From Anaspis maculata (Eukaryota; Arthropoda; Insecta; Coleoptera; Scraptiidae), in the NCBI GenBank assembly GCA_949128115.1, contig OX421961.1, positions 126,483,050 through 126,547,049 of the forward strand: DNA of 64,000 nucleotides, given 5' to 3'. Both the position numbers and the translations under genes were made by a program. The stretch's first letter is position 1; the number at the start of each line of letters is the position of its first letter. Positions 34,155 to 45,911 of this stretch are shown here, piece by piece. The notes below the pieces were generated by a model that saw only the letters and a program-made list of their open reading frames with translations, ran no database searches and was not told the DNA's origin.

Positions 34155-34769
34155 AAATGGTAAAAGTTTTATTAAATACAGAGCTATAAAAATACAAACT
34201 AAATATATATATTATAATAATGGCAACTCTACTGTAAATAATGAATTTCTTTCAATTTGGTGGACGGAGGAATAGTGCCTAAAATACAGGCACTATTCCC
34301 TCTTTGGATTGCCAAACTTATTCTCTGTCGAAAAAAATGATATGAGAAGGGTTTATACACGAATTTTTTCAACTGAAGACCAAAAGTTTTTGCTTCATCT
34401 GACCAAGTTCCAAGCGATTCCACAGCAAAAGCAACAAAATGGAATGATTCTTTGATTTTGTTGTATTTAGAGTGCTTCCTCATCACAGCAGCGGAAGCGG
34501 CTGCACCGGCTTTGGCTTTTGTTGCATTTATATGAGACGTAGCAAAAGAATTGCTGCATGTAGCGTCCCATACTAGTGAAATACCTCTGATCCAAGATGT
34601 GAGGGATAATCCATCAGGTCGTTTACCATCGTCTCTATCTAACCCAGTTGGTTCCAGAGCGGAGGGGATTTCAGCTGCCGCAAGCGATCTTTTTATGATG
34701 TCATTGATGGAAGAGTGACGGGAAAACTTACCATGAGATTTCTGACAGGATAAACCGTGGTAACCAAGT
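34155..34769 (-). mobile_element. 5'-truncated LINE fragment with target duplication ACCGGAA
   Basis: The insert sits in the decamer satellite, flanked by ACCGGAA on both sides (34148-34154 and 34770-34776). On the - strand the open frame encodes HGLSCQKSHGKFSRHSSIND, then RPDGLSL, WDATC and LAIQRGNSACILGTIP, followed by a stop at 34229-34231. I recognise this as the C-terminal region found after the reverse transcriptase in many invertebrate LINE proteins, with the HGLSC zinc-finger-like motif. The RPDG...WDATC spacing resembles a PD-(D/E)XK nuclease core, but that is only a suggestion. AATAAA lies near its 3' end. The frame is intact over about 180 codons, so the insertion is fairly young. 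Confidence 0.75.
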
Positions 34770-36240
34770 ACCGGAATAATCTTGAGTGTTTTGGAATGAT
34801 CTCGAATGTTCCACAATGATCTGGAATGTTCCGCGATATTTCCGAACGTTGTAGATTATTCCTGAACATTCCAGAACATACCAGAATATTCTGGAATGTT
34901 GTGGAATAATCTCGAATACTCTCGAATATTCTGAACGAACGTTCAGACTGTTTCCAAATATTCCAGAACATATCGGAACATCTGAAATGTTGTGGAATGA
35001 TCTCGAAGGTTCCACAATAATCTGGAATGTTCCGGGATGTTTTCGAACGTTCCAGACTATTCCCGAACATTCCAAAACATACCGGAACATTCTGAAATGT
35101 TGTGGAATTTTCTCAAATGCTCGCGAATGTTCTAGACTGTTCCAGAAAGTCCTAGGACTTTCCGAACATTCCAGAACATATCCGAACATTCCGAAATGCT
35201 GTGGGATGATCTCGTATGTTCTGGGATGTTTTTGAATGTCCCAGACTATTCCCGAACATTCCAGAACAGAGCATTCTGGAATGTTGTGGAATGATCTCGT
35301 ATGTTACACAATGATCTGGAACGTTTCGGGATTTTTCCGAACGTTCAAGACTATTTCTGAACATTCCAGAACCTACCGGAACATTCTGGAATGTTGTGGA
35401 ATAATCTCGAATACTCTCGAATGTTCTGGACGAATGTTGACTGTTCCCATGTATTCCAGAACATGTCGGAACATTCTGAGATGTTGTGGAATGCTCTAGA
35501 ATGTTTCACAATGATCTGGAATGTTCCGGGATGTTTCCGAACGTTCCAGACTGTTCCCGAACATTTCAGAGAATACCGGAGCATTCTGAAGTGCTGTGGG
35601 ATGATATCAAATGTTACACAATAACCCTGAACGTTCCGGGATGTTTCCGAACGTTCCAGATTATTCCCGAGCATTCCAGAACATACCGGAACATTCTGAA
35701 ATGCTGTAGGATGATCTTGAATGTCTGGGACGTTTTTAAATGTTCCAGACTATTCCCGAACATTCCAGAACACACCAGAGCATTCTGGAATGCTGTGAAA
35801 TGATCTTGTATGTTGCACAATGATCTGGAACATTTCGGGATTTTTCCTAACGTTCCAGACTATTCCTGAACATTACAGAACATACCGGAACATTCCGGAC
35901 TGTTTTAGAATACTCTAGAATGCTCTGGACGAATGTTCAGACTGTTTTCAAATATTCCAGAACATATTCGCATCCTGAAATGTTGTGGAATGATCTCGAA
36001 TGTACCACAATAATCTGGAACGTTCCGGGATGTTTCCAAACGTTCCAGACCGTTCCCGAATATCACAGAACATACTGAAATGGAATGAAATGTTCTGGAA
36101 TAATCTCGAATACTCTCCAACGTTCTGGACTGATGTTCAGACTATTCCCGAATATTCCAGAACATATCGGAACATCCAGGAATGTTGCGGAATGGTCTCG
36201 AATACGCTCGAATGTTCTGTACTGCTCTAGAAATTTCTAG
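34770..36240. repeat. Palindromic decamer satellite, main block (~1.47 kb)
   Basis: About 147 decamers of NGAANNTTCN type, arranged in ~110-bp higher-order units. Each unit contains, in order, TTCCAGACTATTCCCGAAC, ATTCCAGAACATACCGGAAC, ATTCTGGAATGTTGTGGAAT, GATCTCGAATGTTCCACAAT and GATCTGGAATGTTCCGGGAT. Because the decamer is its own reverse complement in consensus, both strands carry the same motif. Confidence 0.92.
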
Positions 36241-36584
36241 GGGGCGAAACTTTGAGCCCTTGCGTTTTCAAGAGCACGCTCTTCAGGAAAACCGGGAACC
36301 TCCTTAATTTTTATTTTAATATTTTTTGTATACTTCTATTGATATTGACTACTGTCGACAGGTAGATTACCTTTTGTTACATAGACAGGAACAGACAGGA
36401 AGGTATGTAGGTATACAACCAATTTGACACCATTTTATTCTAGTAGATTTCATACTTACCGGCTTCGTTCACAACTGCACTAACAGATGGCGCTCGTGCA
36501 TATACTCCTGTTCATGAAATGACCCCCCTTCTGGATCGAAAACATAGACGTATCCACGTCAAAAAGAGGAAGTTGTCTCATGTA
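36241..36584. other. Satellite boundary module and spacer
   Basis: GGGCGAAACTTTGAGCCCTT and CACGCTCTTCAGGAAAACCG (36240-36295) repeat the module that follows block 1 of the decamer satellite, without the MITE. The remainder to 36584 shows no gene. Confidence 0.6.
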
Positions 36585-36713
36585 CAGTTGCGGCCTCATA
36601 AAAGTTTACACCAATGACAATCGTGTGGCCATGCTCATTCAAAATTACGTCAAAACTGAATTAGCATGGCCACTCGATCGCCGTCGGTGTAAACTTTTAT
36701 GAGGCCGCAACTT
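36585..36713. mobile_element. Palindromic MITE, 129 bp, with TA flanks
   Basis: CAGTTGCGGCCTCATAAAAG continuing TTTACACC at the left is mirrored at the right by GGTGTAAACTTTTATGAGGC. TA lies on both sides (36583-36584, 36714-36715). Confidence 0.85.
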
Positions 36714-36715
36714 TA

Positions 36716-37350
36716 CGTACCTGTGGAGATCTCTCTTCATATTTTGAGGTCTCGTCAATCCGTTCAGAGCGGTCCAGAGAGTGGGGCACTCAACTTCAAG
36801 AAAGCGAATTTTTGGCAACCTTGTCTCAGTACGTGTCTGATGAGACTCTTGAAACGCGTGTCCAGGCTGATGTGGTGTATGCGGACATCTCCAAGGCATT
36901 TGATCTGATCAATCCCAACCTGCTAATGTCCAATTTGGATAGACTCGGTTTTTCACCCTCACTGTTGCGACTTTTCAGGTCATATCTCTTTGGCAGGGTT
37001 CAACGTGTCGCATGCCACCGCGTCAACTCTGACCCTTTTTTCTCTACATCGGGGTCCCCCAGGGAGCCAACCGGGGTCCTCTCCTGTTTCTGATCTACAT
37101 CAATGACCTAATCGAGGAGATCACTGTCAGAAATTGCTTTTCGCGGACAACTTGAAGATGTACGCGAAAACTGATACCATGGATGACTGCTCTGTCCTGC
37201 AGGGCTGTGTTGACTCTGTGTCCGTGTCCAGATGGTGTCGTGCTAACGGCCTCTCATTTGACGTCCAAAAATGTGTTGTCTTCACCTACATCAGTAGGTC
37301 TCACCCGATTCTCTTGGTGATTTCATCACGTTCAAGAAAGACTATTTAGC
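36716..37350 (+). pseudogene. Jockey/CR1-type LINE reverse-transcriptase fragment
   Basis: Blocks in order: QADVVYADISKAFDLINPNL (36857), LGFSPSLLRLFRSYLFGRVQ, then after a frame change GVPQGANRGPLLFLIYINDL (37052-37110), and FADNLKMYAKT (37136), where the catalytic FADD reads FADN. The RWCRANGLSFDVQKC region follows. Frameshifts near 36825 and 37050 and the lost Asp mark a dead copy. Confidence 0.9.
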
Positions 37351-38143
37351 AACTATATAACATTCAGCGGCACATCAGAAAGAAGCTTAAAGGAATGACA
37401 CTAACTATGTTTCTTGTTCAAAATATTTTGTTTTCCTGGTCATTTTTCCAATTTTCCAAATTGTTACGATTCAAAATTGCATTATAATTTCTTGAAATTT
37501 GGAACACATCAAACATCGCCGATCGCCGTCCTCTCAAAGAAGCTTCAAGCTGAGCTCTCCTTTCTACATAAAAAATACTGTCAAGAGATTCTTCAAGAAA
37601 ATCGAGCTGGTACCTATGTCTAGGTAGGACACCCTGTAGCTATAGCTCACGGGCGCTGTAAAAAGCATTTAATTTTGTTTGGGGTGGCTTCTGCCAGAGC
37701 CTTTTTGTTTTATTATTATTATACCATTATCTTTCGGTTGGCACGTTATTTCGGTTGGTCAACGACCAAAGCTCAGATTTAGATACCTCGTCCAAAGTCA
37801 TTTCGTGCTCACATGGCTTCGTAATGTCACACTAAAGGGTGGAGTCTTTTCGACACGGCCTATCCAGCAAGCACCTGCCAAGCTTGAATTTTCAAACAGA
37901 ATAATCCCTTCGCTTAGGTACAGATATAGCTACTTCCTCAAGGAGGCAGCAACTTCCAATTTGATTAAGTTTTAAGACAAGCTGTTTATCTTTTCAAGCA
38001 CAAATTTTATTTATACTCCAGGGAAAACTAATGGAGGATAGCTGATGCTGCAGTCGATGATCTAAAACGTAACGAGATATCACTTTTGTGAAACAGTTCA
38101 AAACACATCTCGATATCTATAGTCGTAGCGGTACACCAAATTA
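37351..38143. other. Spacer with an isolated element end
   Basis: GGACACCCTGTAG at 37628-37640 is the right end of a CAGGGTGTCC-type element without a partner in view. No gene is recognised. Confidence 0.4.
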
Positions 38144-40209
38144 TTCTGCACTTCTAACGATTTTGATTATTTTCGGCACAGATGATCATTGGACCTATTC
38201 AAGCGTTTTGACCCGCAGCACCACCAAATTTGACCTCAGGAATGGAGGGGTGGGGGTATCTTCAGAATTTGAAGCTCCAGGTCTAGTATGGTCCAATGAA
38301 GACCCACAAAGGCAAGTGAGTAGTCATTTTCGAATGATTTTCATCCGCTGATGTCGATTCTGACGTTAAAAATGAGTTGCGCAATCATTTGACAAAGATA
38401 ATTGGTAATAATAAGAGATAAAGATGAAATCAAGTGGTCATCTATTGAGCTCTGTGGGAACTTGTTTTTTGTGATAAATACATGAAACTTGGTGTGACTG
38501 TTCATTATTACTTACTCCCCAAATATGAAGGGAGCACCATGCGTTCCGACAAATGACGTTGCGACGAAACTCGCGACGGAATATAAAAAAAACAGTGGTC
38601 GCCATTTCCAGAACAGTCGATAGGAATATCATAATTTCTTTGATTTCTTCCATCAAGCCATATGCTTTCAAGATTCAATAACATATTTCTGTCGATTTGG
38701 GGAAACGGTGGGCTACGCTACCAGTGGTGAACCAGGTGCCTGTAAGGGGAACTGTGAGGTTTCTTCACACCCAAATTTCCGCGGTCAACATCTTCGAATA
38801 AAACCGAGGATAAAACTAACTATTTTGAGGTCTGTGCATACGAATATGTTATCTGGTTAACATTTCTCGTGTTTCGTCCTTCTAGGGACTCCTCAGTATG
38901 TTTATACAGATCTAGCGATCAAATGAAAGGCACTCAGAAAGGTACTTTTGATCACTGGAAAAAGTGATCTTTAATGTTGTACCATATTGGGTACATTACA
39001 TACTCGGTTACAGAACTCTTACAAACTGAACTATAAATTATTATAACGATTAATCGCCTGTTATTATCGATGCCACCGTACTGAAAAAAAAGAAATCGCT
39101 TTGTATGAGACCGTATCAAATGATTGAACCATTATTGTTTGTTTATTTGTTGTTTTTATTCATCCTTATCGGCACTTCTCATGTCATAGGAGTTAGCTGA
39201 ATTTGATTCCCAAATATCACAAGCTGAGAAACTTTGTTTCTACAGCACAAAGCACTGTGCCGGGAATCGAATTTAAGAATTCAAGTTTTTGATATTGGTG
39301 CTTTTTTCAGACGTATTTACTTCATTCATATCCGAGACTTTATTCATACCCTAACACTAGAATCACAGAAATTGCATTCACTCCTTTTTTACCCATTTCA
39401 AACAAAACGGTATTCCAGAATCGGTTACTTTACTAGGTAGTCTGAATGATCTCGCGCGGTTGCGAAATCTGTATAAACCATACTGAGGAGTCCCTAGGAG
39501 GACGAAACATGGAGAATGTTGACCAGATGACATAATTGTTCGTATGGACAAACTTAAAAATAGTTTTATCCGAAGATGTTGACCGTGGAAATTTGGGGGT
39601 GAAGAAACCTCACAGCTCCCTCTAGCAGACACCTGACTCACCACTGGTAGCCCACCGTTTCCCCAAGTCGACAGAAATATGTTATTGAATCTCGAAAGCA
39701 TATGATTTGATAAAAGAAATCAAATAAACTATGATAATATATCGACTATTTTGGAAATGACGACCACTATGTTTTTTGACATTGCGTCGCGACGTCATGC
39801 GTCGGAACGCGTGGTGCTCCCTCCATATTTGGAAAGTGAGTAATAGTGAACAGCCCTACCAAGTTTCATGTATTTATCACAAAAAATCAAGTTCCTACAG
39901 AGTTAAGTAAATGACCACTTGATTTCATCTTTATCTCTTATTATTACCAATTATCTTTGTCAATTGACTGCGCAACTCATTTTTCACGTGAGAATCGACA
40001 TCAGCGGATGAAAATCATTCGGAAATGACTACTCACTTGCCTTTGTGAGTCTTCATTGGACCATACCAGACCTGGAGCTTCAAATTCTGAAGATACCCCC
40101 ACCCCTCCGTTCCTGAGGGGCAAATTTGGTGGTGCTGCGGGTCAAAACGCTTGAATAGGTCCAATGATCATCTGTGCCAAAAATAATCGAAATCGTTAGA
40201 AGTGCAGAA
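38144..40209. mobile_element. 2.07 kb palindrome (foldback element) with ~770-bp arms
   Basis: Left arm 38144 to about 38917 and right arm about 39464-40209 are closely complementary: TTCTGCACTTCTAACGATTT against its complement at the right end, CCCACCCCTCCGTTCCTGAG at 40096 against 38240-38258, and GACTCCTCAGTATGTTTATA (38887) against TATAAACCATACTGAGGAGT (39472). About 545 bp of unpaired AT-rich loop lies between. No coding frame or clean target duplication is seen. Confidence 0.88.
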
Positions 40210-42100
40210 CTTGGACGATTTTAGGCCCGTACCGCGACGACTACTAGCGACGGATCCGGTTATTCTTTGAAAGTTTTCACTTGGTATATTGCGAGCAGAT
40301 AGTCTACGCGTCTACTTTGTACTACTTTAATTATGTTTCTCTCTTTCGATACGCTTTCGACACTTTACAGTTTACACAGCTGCGCTCAATTCGGAAGTTC
40401 CTGCGAAAAGCGGAGTTCCTCGCCGGGCCGGGCGAGCCCTGAAAAACATTCCTTATCGTTCCAACCCCGCGAGGTGCACAGATGTGATGGATTCATTTCA
40501 AGAAATTATTCTTGGAACATGAAGGAGGAATTCAAGAAAAACAAGCTGCACAGGTGTCCGTTTCCCTATGCTTTCTGGGTTGTGTGAGATCAAGGGAGGA
40601 ACTAATTCTGAGAGATTGGGAGAAAGAGAAAATGTTTTGAAAGTTAGGTAGGTCAGGCCAGGCCCGGTCAAGAGCGGAGGGCCACCTCGAACGTGATCAG
40701 ATTTATTGACTTCACCCTTGCAGATTTTCATCACTTGGTGTTTCGCGTCTCGAAAGTCGTTTACACAGGATTTCAACAGCTTATTTGCAAAAAAAAAACG
40801 ATTCGTAGTGCGATGAAAAAAGGGACTTTTCCAGGAAACATATTCTTTTGAAAAGACATAAGCAACAGGTAAACAGAGTGTTTCGGTGACCTTGCATAAA
40901 ACATAAAAGAGCTGATTTCTCTTAGGGCAGCTGCAACTCTGTAGGTGACTGAAGGTAATCCGGCTCGGAGGACACAAGTGTGTTGAAGTGGAGTATGATG
41001 TATGATAATTTGATAAATAAATAAATAAAAATGATAGATAAGTTGAATACTGGCAGAGTAAGAATGTTTTTAGCGAGCTTTAAAACTTTTACTTTAAAAT
41101 GGTCCTTTCTGTATATGTTTTATTACTTGTTATTTTTGGTAACTTAGGTACTTATATGGGTAACTTGATTTTTCCACAACACCAGGATCCCAACAAAATA
41201 TGATTGATAGGAAGGTGCGCATATATTTTTTCTCGGAAATCTGAATCAATTTGAAAAGCAATCCAAAATAAGCCGACTTAGTCCACCCACCGTGTTTTGT
41301 GAAAAAATACAATTATACGAGAGAAAAATACCCATTAAAAGAATCTCTTCGCTAAATTTAAAATTTCATCAGCTTGCGCCGCCCGGTTCCTTTATGTGAG
41401 GTCTTCGCATCGATTGGATAATATCTTCGCGAGGTGACGGCAATGTTTATTATCCTGATCCTGCGTAGCGTGAAAAGCGATCGCGTCACGTCAGGGGCTC
41501 CTCTGATTTTCCATTTCGAACATTACCCCAGTTTGATTCTCATTGTCAAATGAAATCACCGAGGGGGGTGAAATTGAAATTATTGTCGGCATATTCGTTC
41601 CGGGGATGATGGGCAATTTTGTTATTGACCTGGAATGGCGATCTGATGCGTTTTTCAACTTTTTCTGGGTATAAGTGAGTAAACAACTTACGCACGGTTC
41701 CACGAAGTCGAGATCATTGGACCAGCCAGAGTTCGCGGTACAACCACCTCAGAGTTTCGAAGTTTTGTTCGAAGTTTGGCATTTCATTTGGCATTTCTTC
41801 ACCTTCAAAATTTGCAAATCAATAGCGTTGAACTAAGAACTAATTTTCAAACTAAGAAAAATATTTCATAATTATAATCTTCAGCTCTACAGGCCATGAG
41901 GTCTTGGCTGACTTCTATGTCAATTCATATCGAATCGGGGGACTACAAGTTATAGTGTAATCTGAACCACGAGTGACTAGTAAGAGCTATGACGTATTCC
42001 AGAGAAGTTTCCGTAGTCTGCATTTGGCATACTTGGAAGACATAAACCAAAGTCTAACAGAAAATAGGTTATAAAATCAAAATCTTCGTAATTTGCTTTC
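40210..42100. other. Spacer
   Basis: The longest ORF (about 159 codons, - strand, near 40498-40977) has no recognisable domain and no signs of codon preference, so I do not call it a gene. No repeats are recognised. Confidence 0.4.
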
Positions 42101-42106
42101 ATACTG

Positions 42107-42190
42107 TTACGAGCAGCGATTCTGGATCGCGATTTTATTTTAAAATTCGAACGTCAGCTGGGCGCTGGGAGAACCGCTTGTTTAACATTC
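42107..42190 (+). repeat. Fragment related to the 19.6 kb LTR
   Basis: TGTTACGAGCAGCGATTCTG resembles the start of the solo LTR at 19581 (TGTTACGAGCGGCGATCTCG). Similarity fades within a few tens of bases. Confidence 0.4.
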
Positions 42191-42620
42191 ACTCAAAAAA
42201 TTATTGATCATAGCTTCAATGAACAGCTTTCATCGACTTCACTTTCATTATTTCAATGAAATTTTCATGTAGGTTATGTAAAGTGAAGTGCGATAAATCA
42301 TTCGTTTATAACCAATGATCATGTATACAATGTACGGAGCCTCATTAAACAATGAATGCGGCATTCATTAAATTATGCTGAAAAGTTCATTTATATCAAG
42401 AACAACATTCATTGATATAATGACAATCATACCGAATTTTCAATGATGGGATTCATTGACATCGCAATACATAGTAATAATGATTTGATACATTAATCCA
42501 ATCCGTGATTCTGAATCAATGTTCACTATAATAATGAAAAATTTCATTGAGTAATCATTCGGCATCAATACAATGAAACATACATTATACTAATGTATCG
42601 AATCTTTGAAGCGCATGCGC
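42191..42620. repeat. ATTCATTGA-rich degenerate repeat
   Basis: Words such as TTCATTGA, TCAATGAA and ATTCATTATA recur densely in both orientations. The same composition flanks the BEL element at 46440-46628 and 53518-53640. Confidence 0.5.
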
Positions 42621-42909
42621 ACGGTGCAGAACGCACCACTTTCCGAGTTGTTTTCTGCATCAGCCGTTGTTCTGTCCCGAGCGAAGTGCATGGCTACACT
42701 ACAAGCTAGAACTGTTAAAACGTGTTGGTTGCTGATTTCTTTGTTTCGATAAGGCAGGTGGCCCTATTTTGTTCACCGTTATATTCACCAACGAATTCAA
42801 GAGTCTGATTATTGCACAGTCGAATTTGGGTTTGATACATCAATGGAACTCGGCAAAAGGCTTGGCAAAGGGAAGTTTCCTACTGAAAAACTGGTAAATT
42901 TTGCACTCT

Positions 42910-43070
42910 GAGTCCATTTTGTAATGTAACCCTCTTTTTCGATGTTATTGCTGTAGTGTATCCTGGTCTCACGGCACCATTCTGTAATGTAACGTAGTTT
43001 ATCCTGGTTGATGGCACCACTTCTGTAGTGTACCAAGGTCTTGGCACCATTCTGTAGTGTAACCCCGTTT
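42910..43070. repeat. Short tandem-like repeat of CTGTARTGTA words
   Basis: Five variants of CCATTCTGTAGTGTAACC occur at spacings of about 25-40 bp, with GGTCTYGGCACCA between the later copies. Confidence 0.6.
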
Positions 43071-44162
43071 TCGATGTTTGGCTGCGATCGTCGTTGTTTC
43101 TTCCCTTCCCCACGTCGTTTACATTTTTCCTACGTTGTGTTGAGTTCTTACTCGAGATGAGAATGTGTCGTGGGGGATGAGGTTTGATTCTTAAATGAAA
43201 CGCGAATGAAATGCAAGCAAAATGGATGTTTATTGAACATCAATGGCAAAGTTTTTGAATGAATTTGTTTCTTTTCTCAAAACACCTACTGACAGTGATG
43301 AAAATGACACAACATGATTTAGAACAACAAAACACATAACAAGAAAGATCATTACAAATTATTTAGACAATGCAGGAATTTACAACAATGAAATGAACAC
43401 AAAATCAGATCAACAAAACAAAACAAGAAATCATGAAACAGGTCAAACTGTCAATTTGATCGCAATGAAAAAGTGACGTATTCGCTGACAGGCACACTTG
43501 GGAAGAACACGTCAAAGAAACCCATGCGTATAGGGTGAATGGTTGATAGCTGAAAAATCCCTTCCCAAATGATCTGAACAAAAGTCGAGTGTGAGTGAGT
43601 CTTGATGAAATGACAGAAAAGTCACTCCGGTTATGCATTGATCAAGTCAGCGTGAAGCGGTGCTTGAACCTCTTTGAAACGTTTGCTTTGTTCACAAGTT
43701 ATTCACGTAACAACAAAAGGAAACTTCACGCTAAGCAATCAATGTTACACTTTACAAACAAAAGAAGTCAAATTTATAGATGAGTAAACAATAAAAAAAA
43801 CGATCGGTAAATAAGTACATAAATCAGCAAGAAACAAATGATTGATAAACAAGTAGATAAATAAACAAAAAACAAATAAGAGATAAACAGGTAAACGAAT
43901 AAAAAAGAAACAGGTGAGAGATAAATAAGTAGAGAAGTTGAAGTTGGTCATACTTTTTTGTAAGCAAATGGAAGAAAGAAGTATCTATAACGCATTCGCC
44001 CGAAGTTCCCCAGAAGTTACCCATTAAAAACCCCACAGATACATACATACATTCAAAACAGAACAATGGTTAGTTAACAGTAAGCACATACAAGAAATAA
44101 CAGTACATACAAGAAAATCGACTCGAGCCAACCTGTGGCCCTCTCTTCGTCGTTATACATAA
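43071..44162. other. Spacer with AAAC/ATAAATA-rich tract
   Basis: From about 43780 to 43935 the sequence is a low-complexity run of AAACAAATAA and GATAAACA words. ORFs across it are artefacts of composition. No gene is recognised. Confidence 0.45.
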
Positions 44163-44180
44163 TTTCCCCCCCCCCCCCCC
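44163..44180. repeat. Poly-C tract
   Basis: An uninterrupted run of about 18 C, a likely assembly-sensitive spot. A poly-A run follows at about 44256. Confidence 0.85.
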
Positions 44181-45061
44181 AAATAGGAAAAGGTTGGTAG
44201 ATTCAACAAGGCAGATTCAAATGCCTTGTGGCATTTGTGGCAACAAGGCAAATTAAAAAAAAAAAAAAAATTCGTACGGGCAGGTGGGACTCCCCCCAGG
44301 ATACGGAGAAGCGTGCAAGTCTTCTTTCCTTCGTTTACTTTCAGGTATAACCCGGCAATGAACAATGAAATGTGAACGAATCATCAAAAGTACTGTTCTC
44401 TACTTAGCGGCTGATTTTGGGCGTAGCAGTTTCTTTTTTGTCGTCTTACTGTTTGTGACGTAACTTGTGGAAAGAAACAATTTTTGAAACCTCGAAGTAC
44501 GCGCGAAAGCGCGGCCTTGAGGTCACGCCATGAGTGCACAAAAAGCACACCCACTAGATTTACGGCTGTTGCCGTCAACATTGAGATCATTTGGGAGTAG
44601 ATAAATTACACAAAATTCAAAGCTGTGCGAAGCACCTTGATTTCAAAGGGGAAAAACTGCGGGATATGCAATCCCGTCGAGAACACAGAGAACAAAGAGT
44701 TTCGGGTTATGTACAATAATTTCGCGGACAAAATAGGTATCGAAATGCATGATTTGGTGAGTGGGTGGAAGCCAAAATTACGATACAATAATTAAAGAAA
44801 GACCGACCTTAGAGTTGTAAAAACCACGCACTCTTGATGCACTCAAAATCACGTGTTCTTCACCACAGCTGACCCTCTTCTTCTCTGTCTTGTCGGCCTG
44901 CGGCTGCTCGCCCGGCTGGCCTAGCGCAGCGCCATCTCCCTCTCCTATCGGCAAACGCTACGAACGTCAACGCCCGTACCTACTTCAGGTACCAACGTAT
45001 AAACAAAACAAAGTGGGAATACCACAATTTACATAATTATTCATGTATTTTGTCTTTTTAG
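44181..45061. other. Spacer
   Basis: A locally GC-rich patch (44880-44950) has no start codon in a useful frame. No gene is recognised. Confidence 0.35.
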
Positions 45062-45708
45062 GAATACTACAGCGAACGAGCAAAGAATGGAAGTTGCATG
45101 TGAAATACTGTAACTTGGGAAGTATTTTCAAAAAACCCGTAGAGAAGCATATTGAGTTGAGGTGCCAAAATCGAAACAAACATCCAAGAAATTTTCTTGA
45201 CCAGAAAAACAATTTGGTATGGTTACAATGTTCACTTTCATTCCGGTAATAAATAATAATAATTTCTTTTTCCAGTTCCAGATGAAGACGCCGCGCCGAA
45301 TCGCTACCAGGTCTTCGAAACTCTATAAACTGTCAACCAATAAGCTTGATAGTTACTGGAAGGCGTGCTGACAATTTCGCATAGATGAGATCAGGAAAAT
45401 GGACACAAGGGCGGAAATCTTTAACAGATGGCCTTTTCATCAAACGCGTACTAGATACAAACTAGTAGGTACCCATGTGGTAATAAAATATTTATCATTC
45501 TTAGACACCTAGCGTGTACCTAAAGTCTATTTTTATAATCAGAAACAGCGAAATTTTTATACCCAAGTATTACTTCCATTTTCAGAAAACGTATAAACGC
45601 GCAAAACCTGATTGATATTCTTTGTTCTGTTTTTAGATTGACATGGATTATGATGCCATCTACACGACGGGAGACAGTTTCTATCGAACTGGGACGCCAG
45701 TATAGGGA
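45062..45708 (+). other. Candidate exons of an unidentified gene
   Basis: Three open stretches each begin after a good acceptor. The first, 45062-45215 (after GTCTTTTTAG), is open in one frame only (RTSKEWKLHVKYCNLG...) and ends at a GTATGG donor. The second starts at 45276 (after TCTTTTTCCAG). The third, 45640-45708 (after TGTTCTGTTTTTAG), reads IDMDYDAIYTTGDSFYRTG and ends at TAG. Exon 1 joins the 45276 stretch in phase 0 to a stop at 45369, with AATAAA at 45482. The third joins only through other phases. I recognise no protein family. Short exons of this kind can occur by chance. Confidence 0.2.
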
Positions 45709-45911
45709 AAAGCCTTTGTATTTTCTTCTATTTTGTTCTGGTCCTTTATTGAGATTTTTTCAAAAAATCAGTTAGTTTGTTCTTTCAAGCTCATATTCAA
45801 TGTAATTCTTTGGAAAATTAAAAATGTGAGGAAATTTTTTTGAGTTTGTACCTATTATTATAGCTTGGTACCTACGTGTATTTATTATTATATGTAACTA
45901 TATGTCTAACA

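Noticed and set aside
34696..36120. Many 65-150-codon ORFs on both strands across the decamer satellite
   Set aside because: The decamer repeat lacks frequent stops, so open frames appear on both strands. Their translations only mirror the DNA repeat.
40498..40977. 159-codon ORF on the - strand
   Set aside because: No recognisable domain, no support from neighbouring exons, and mixed low-complexity composition. Chance ORF is likelier.
43745..44066. Hydrophobic ORFs on the - strand that resemble membrane proteins
   Set aside because: They translate a low-complexity AAACAAATAA tract. The apparent membrane segments are a composition artefact.
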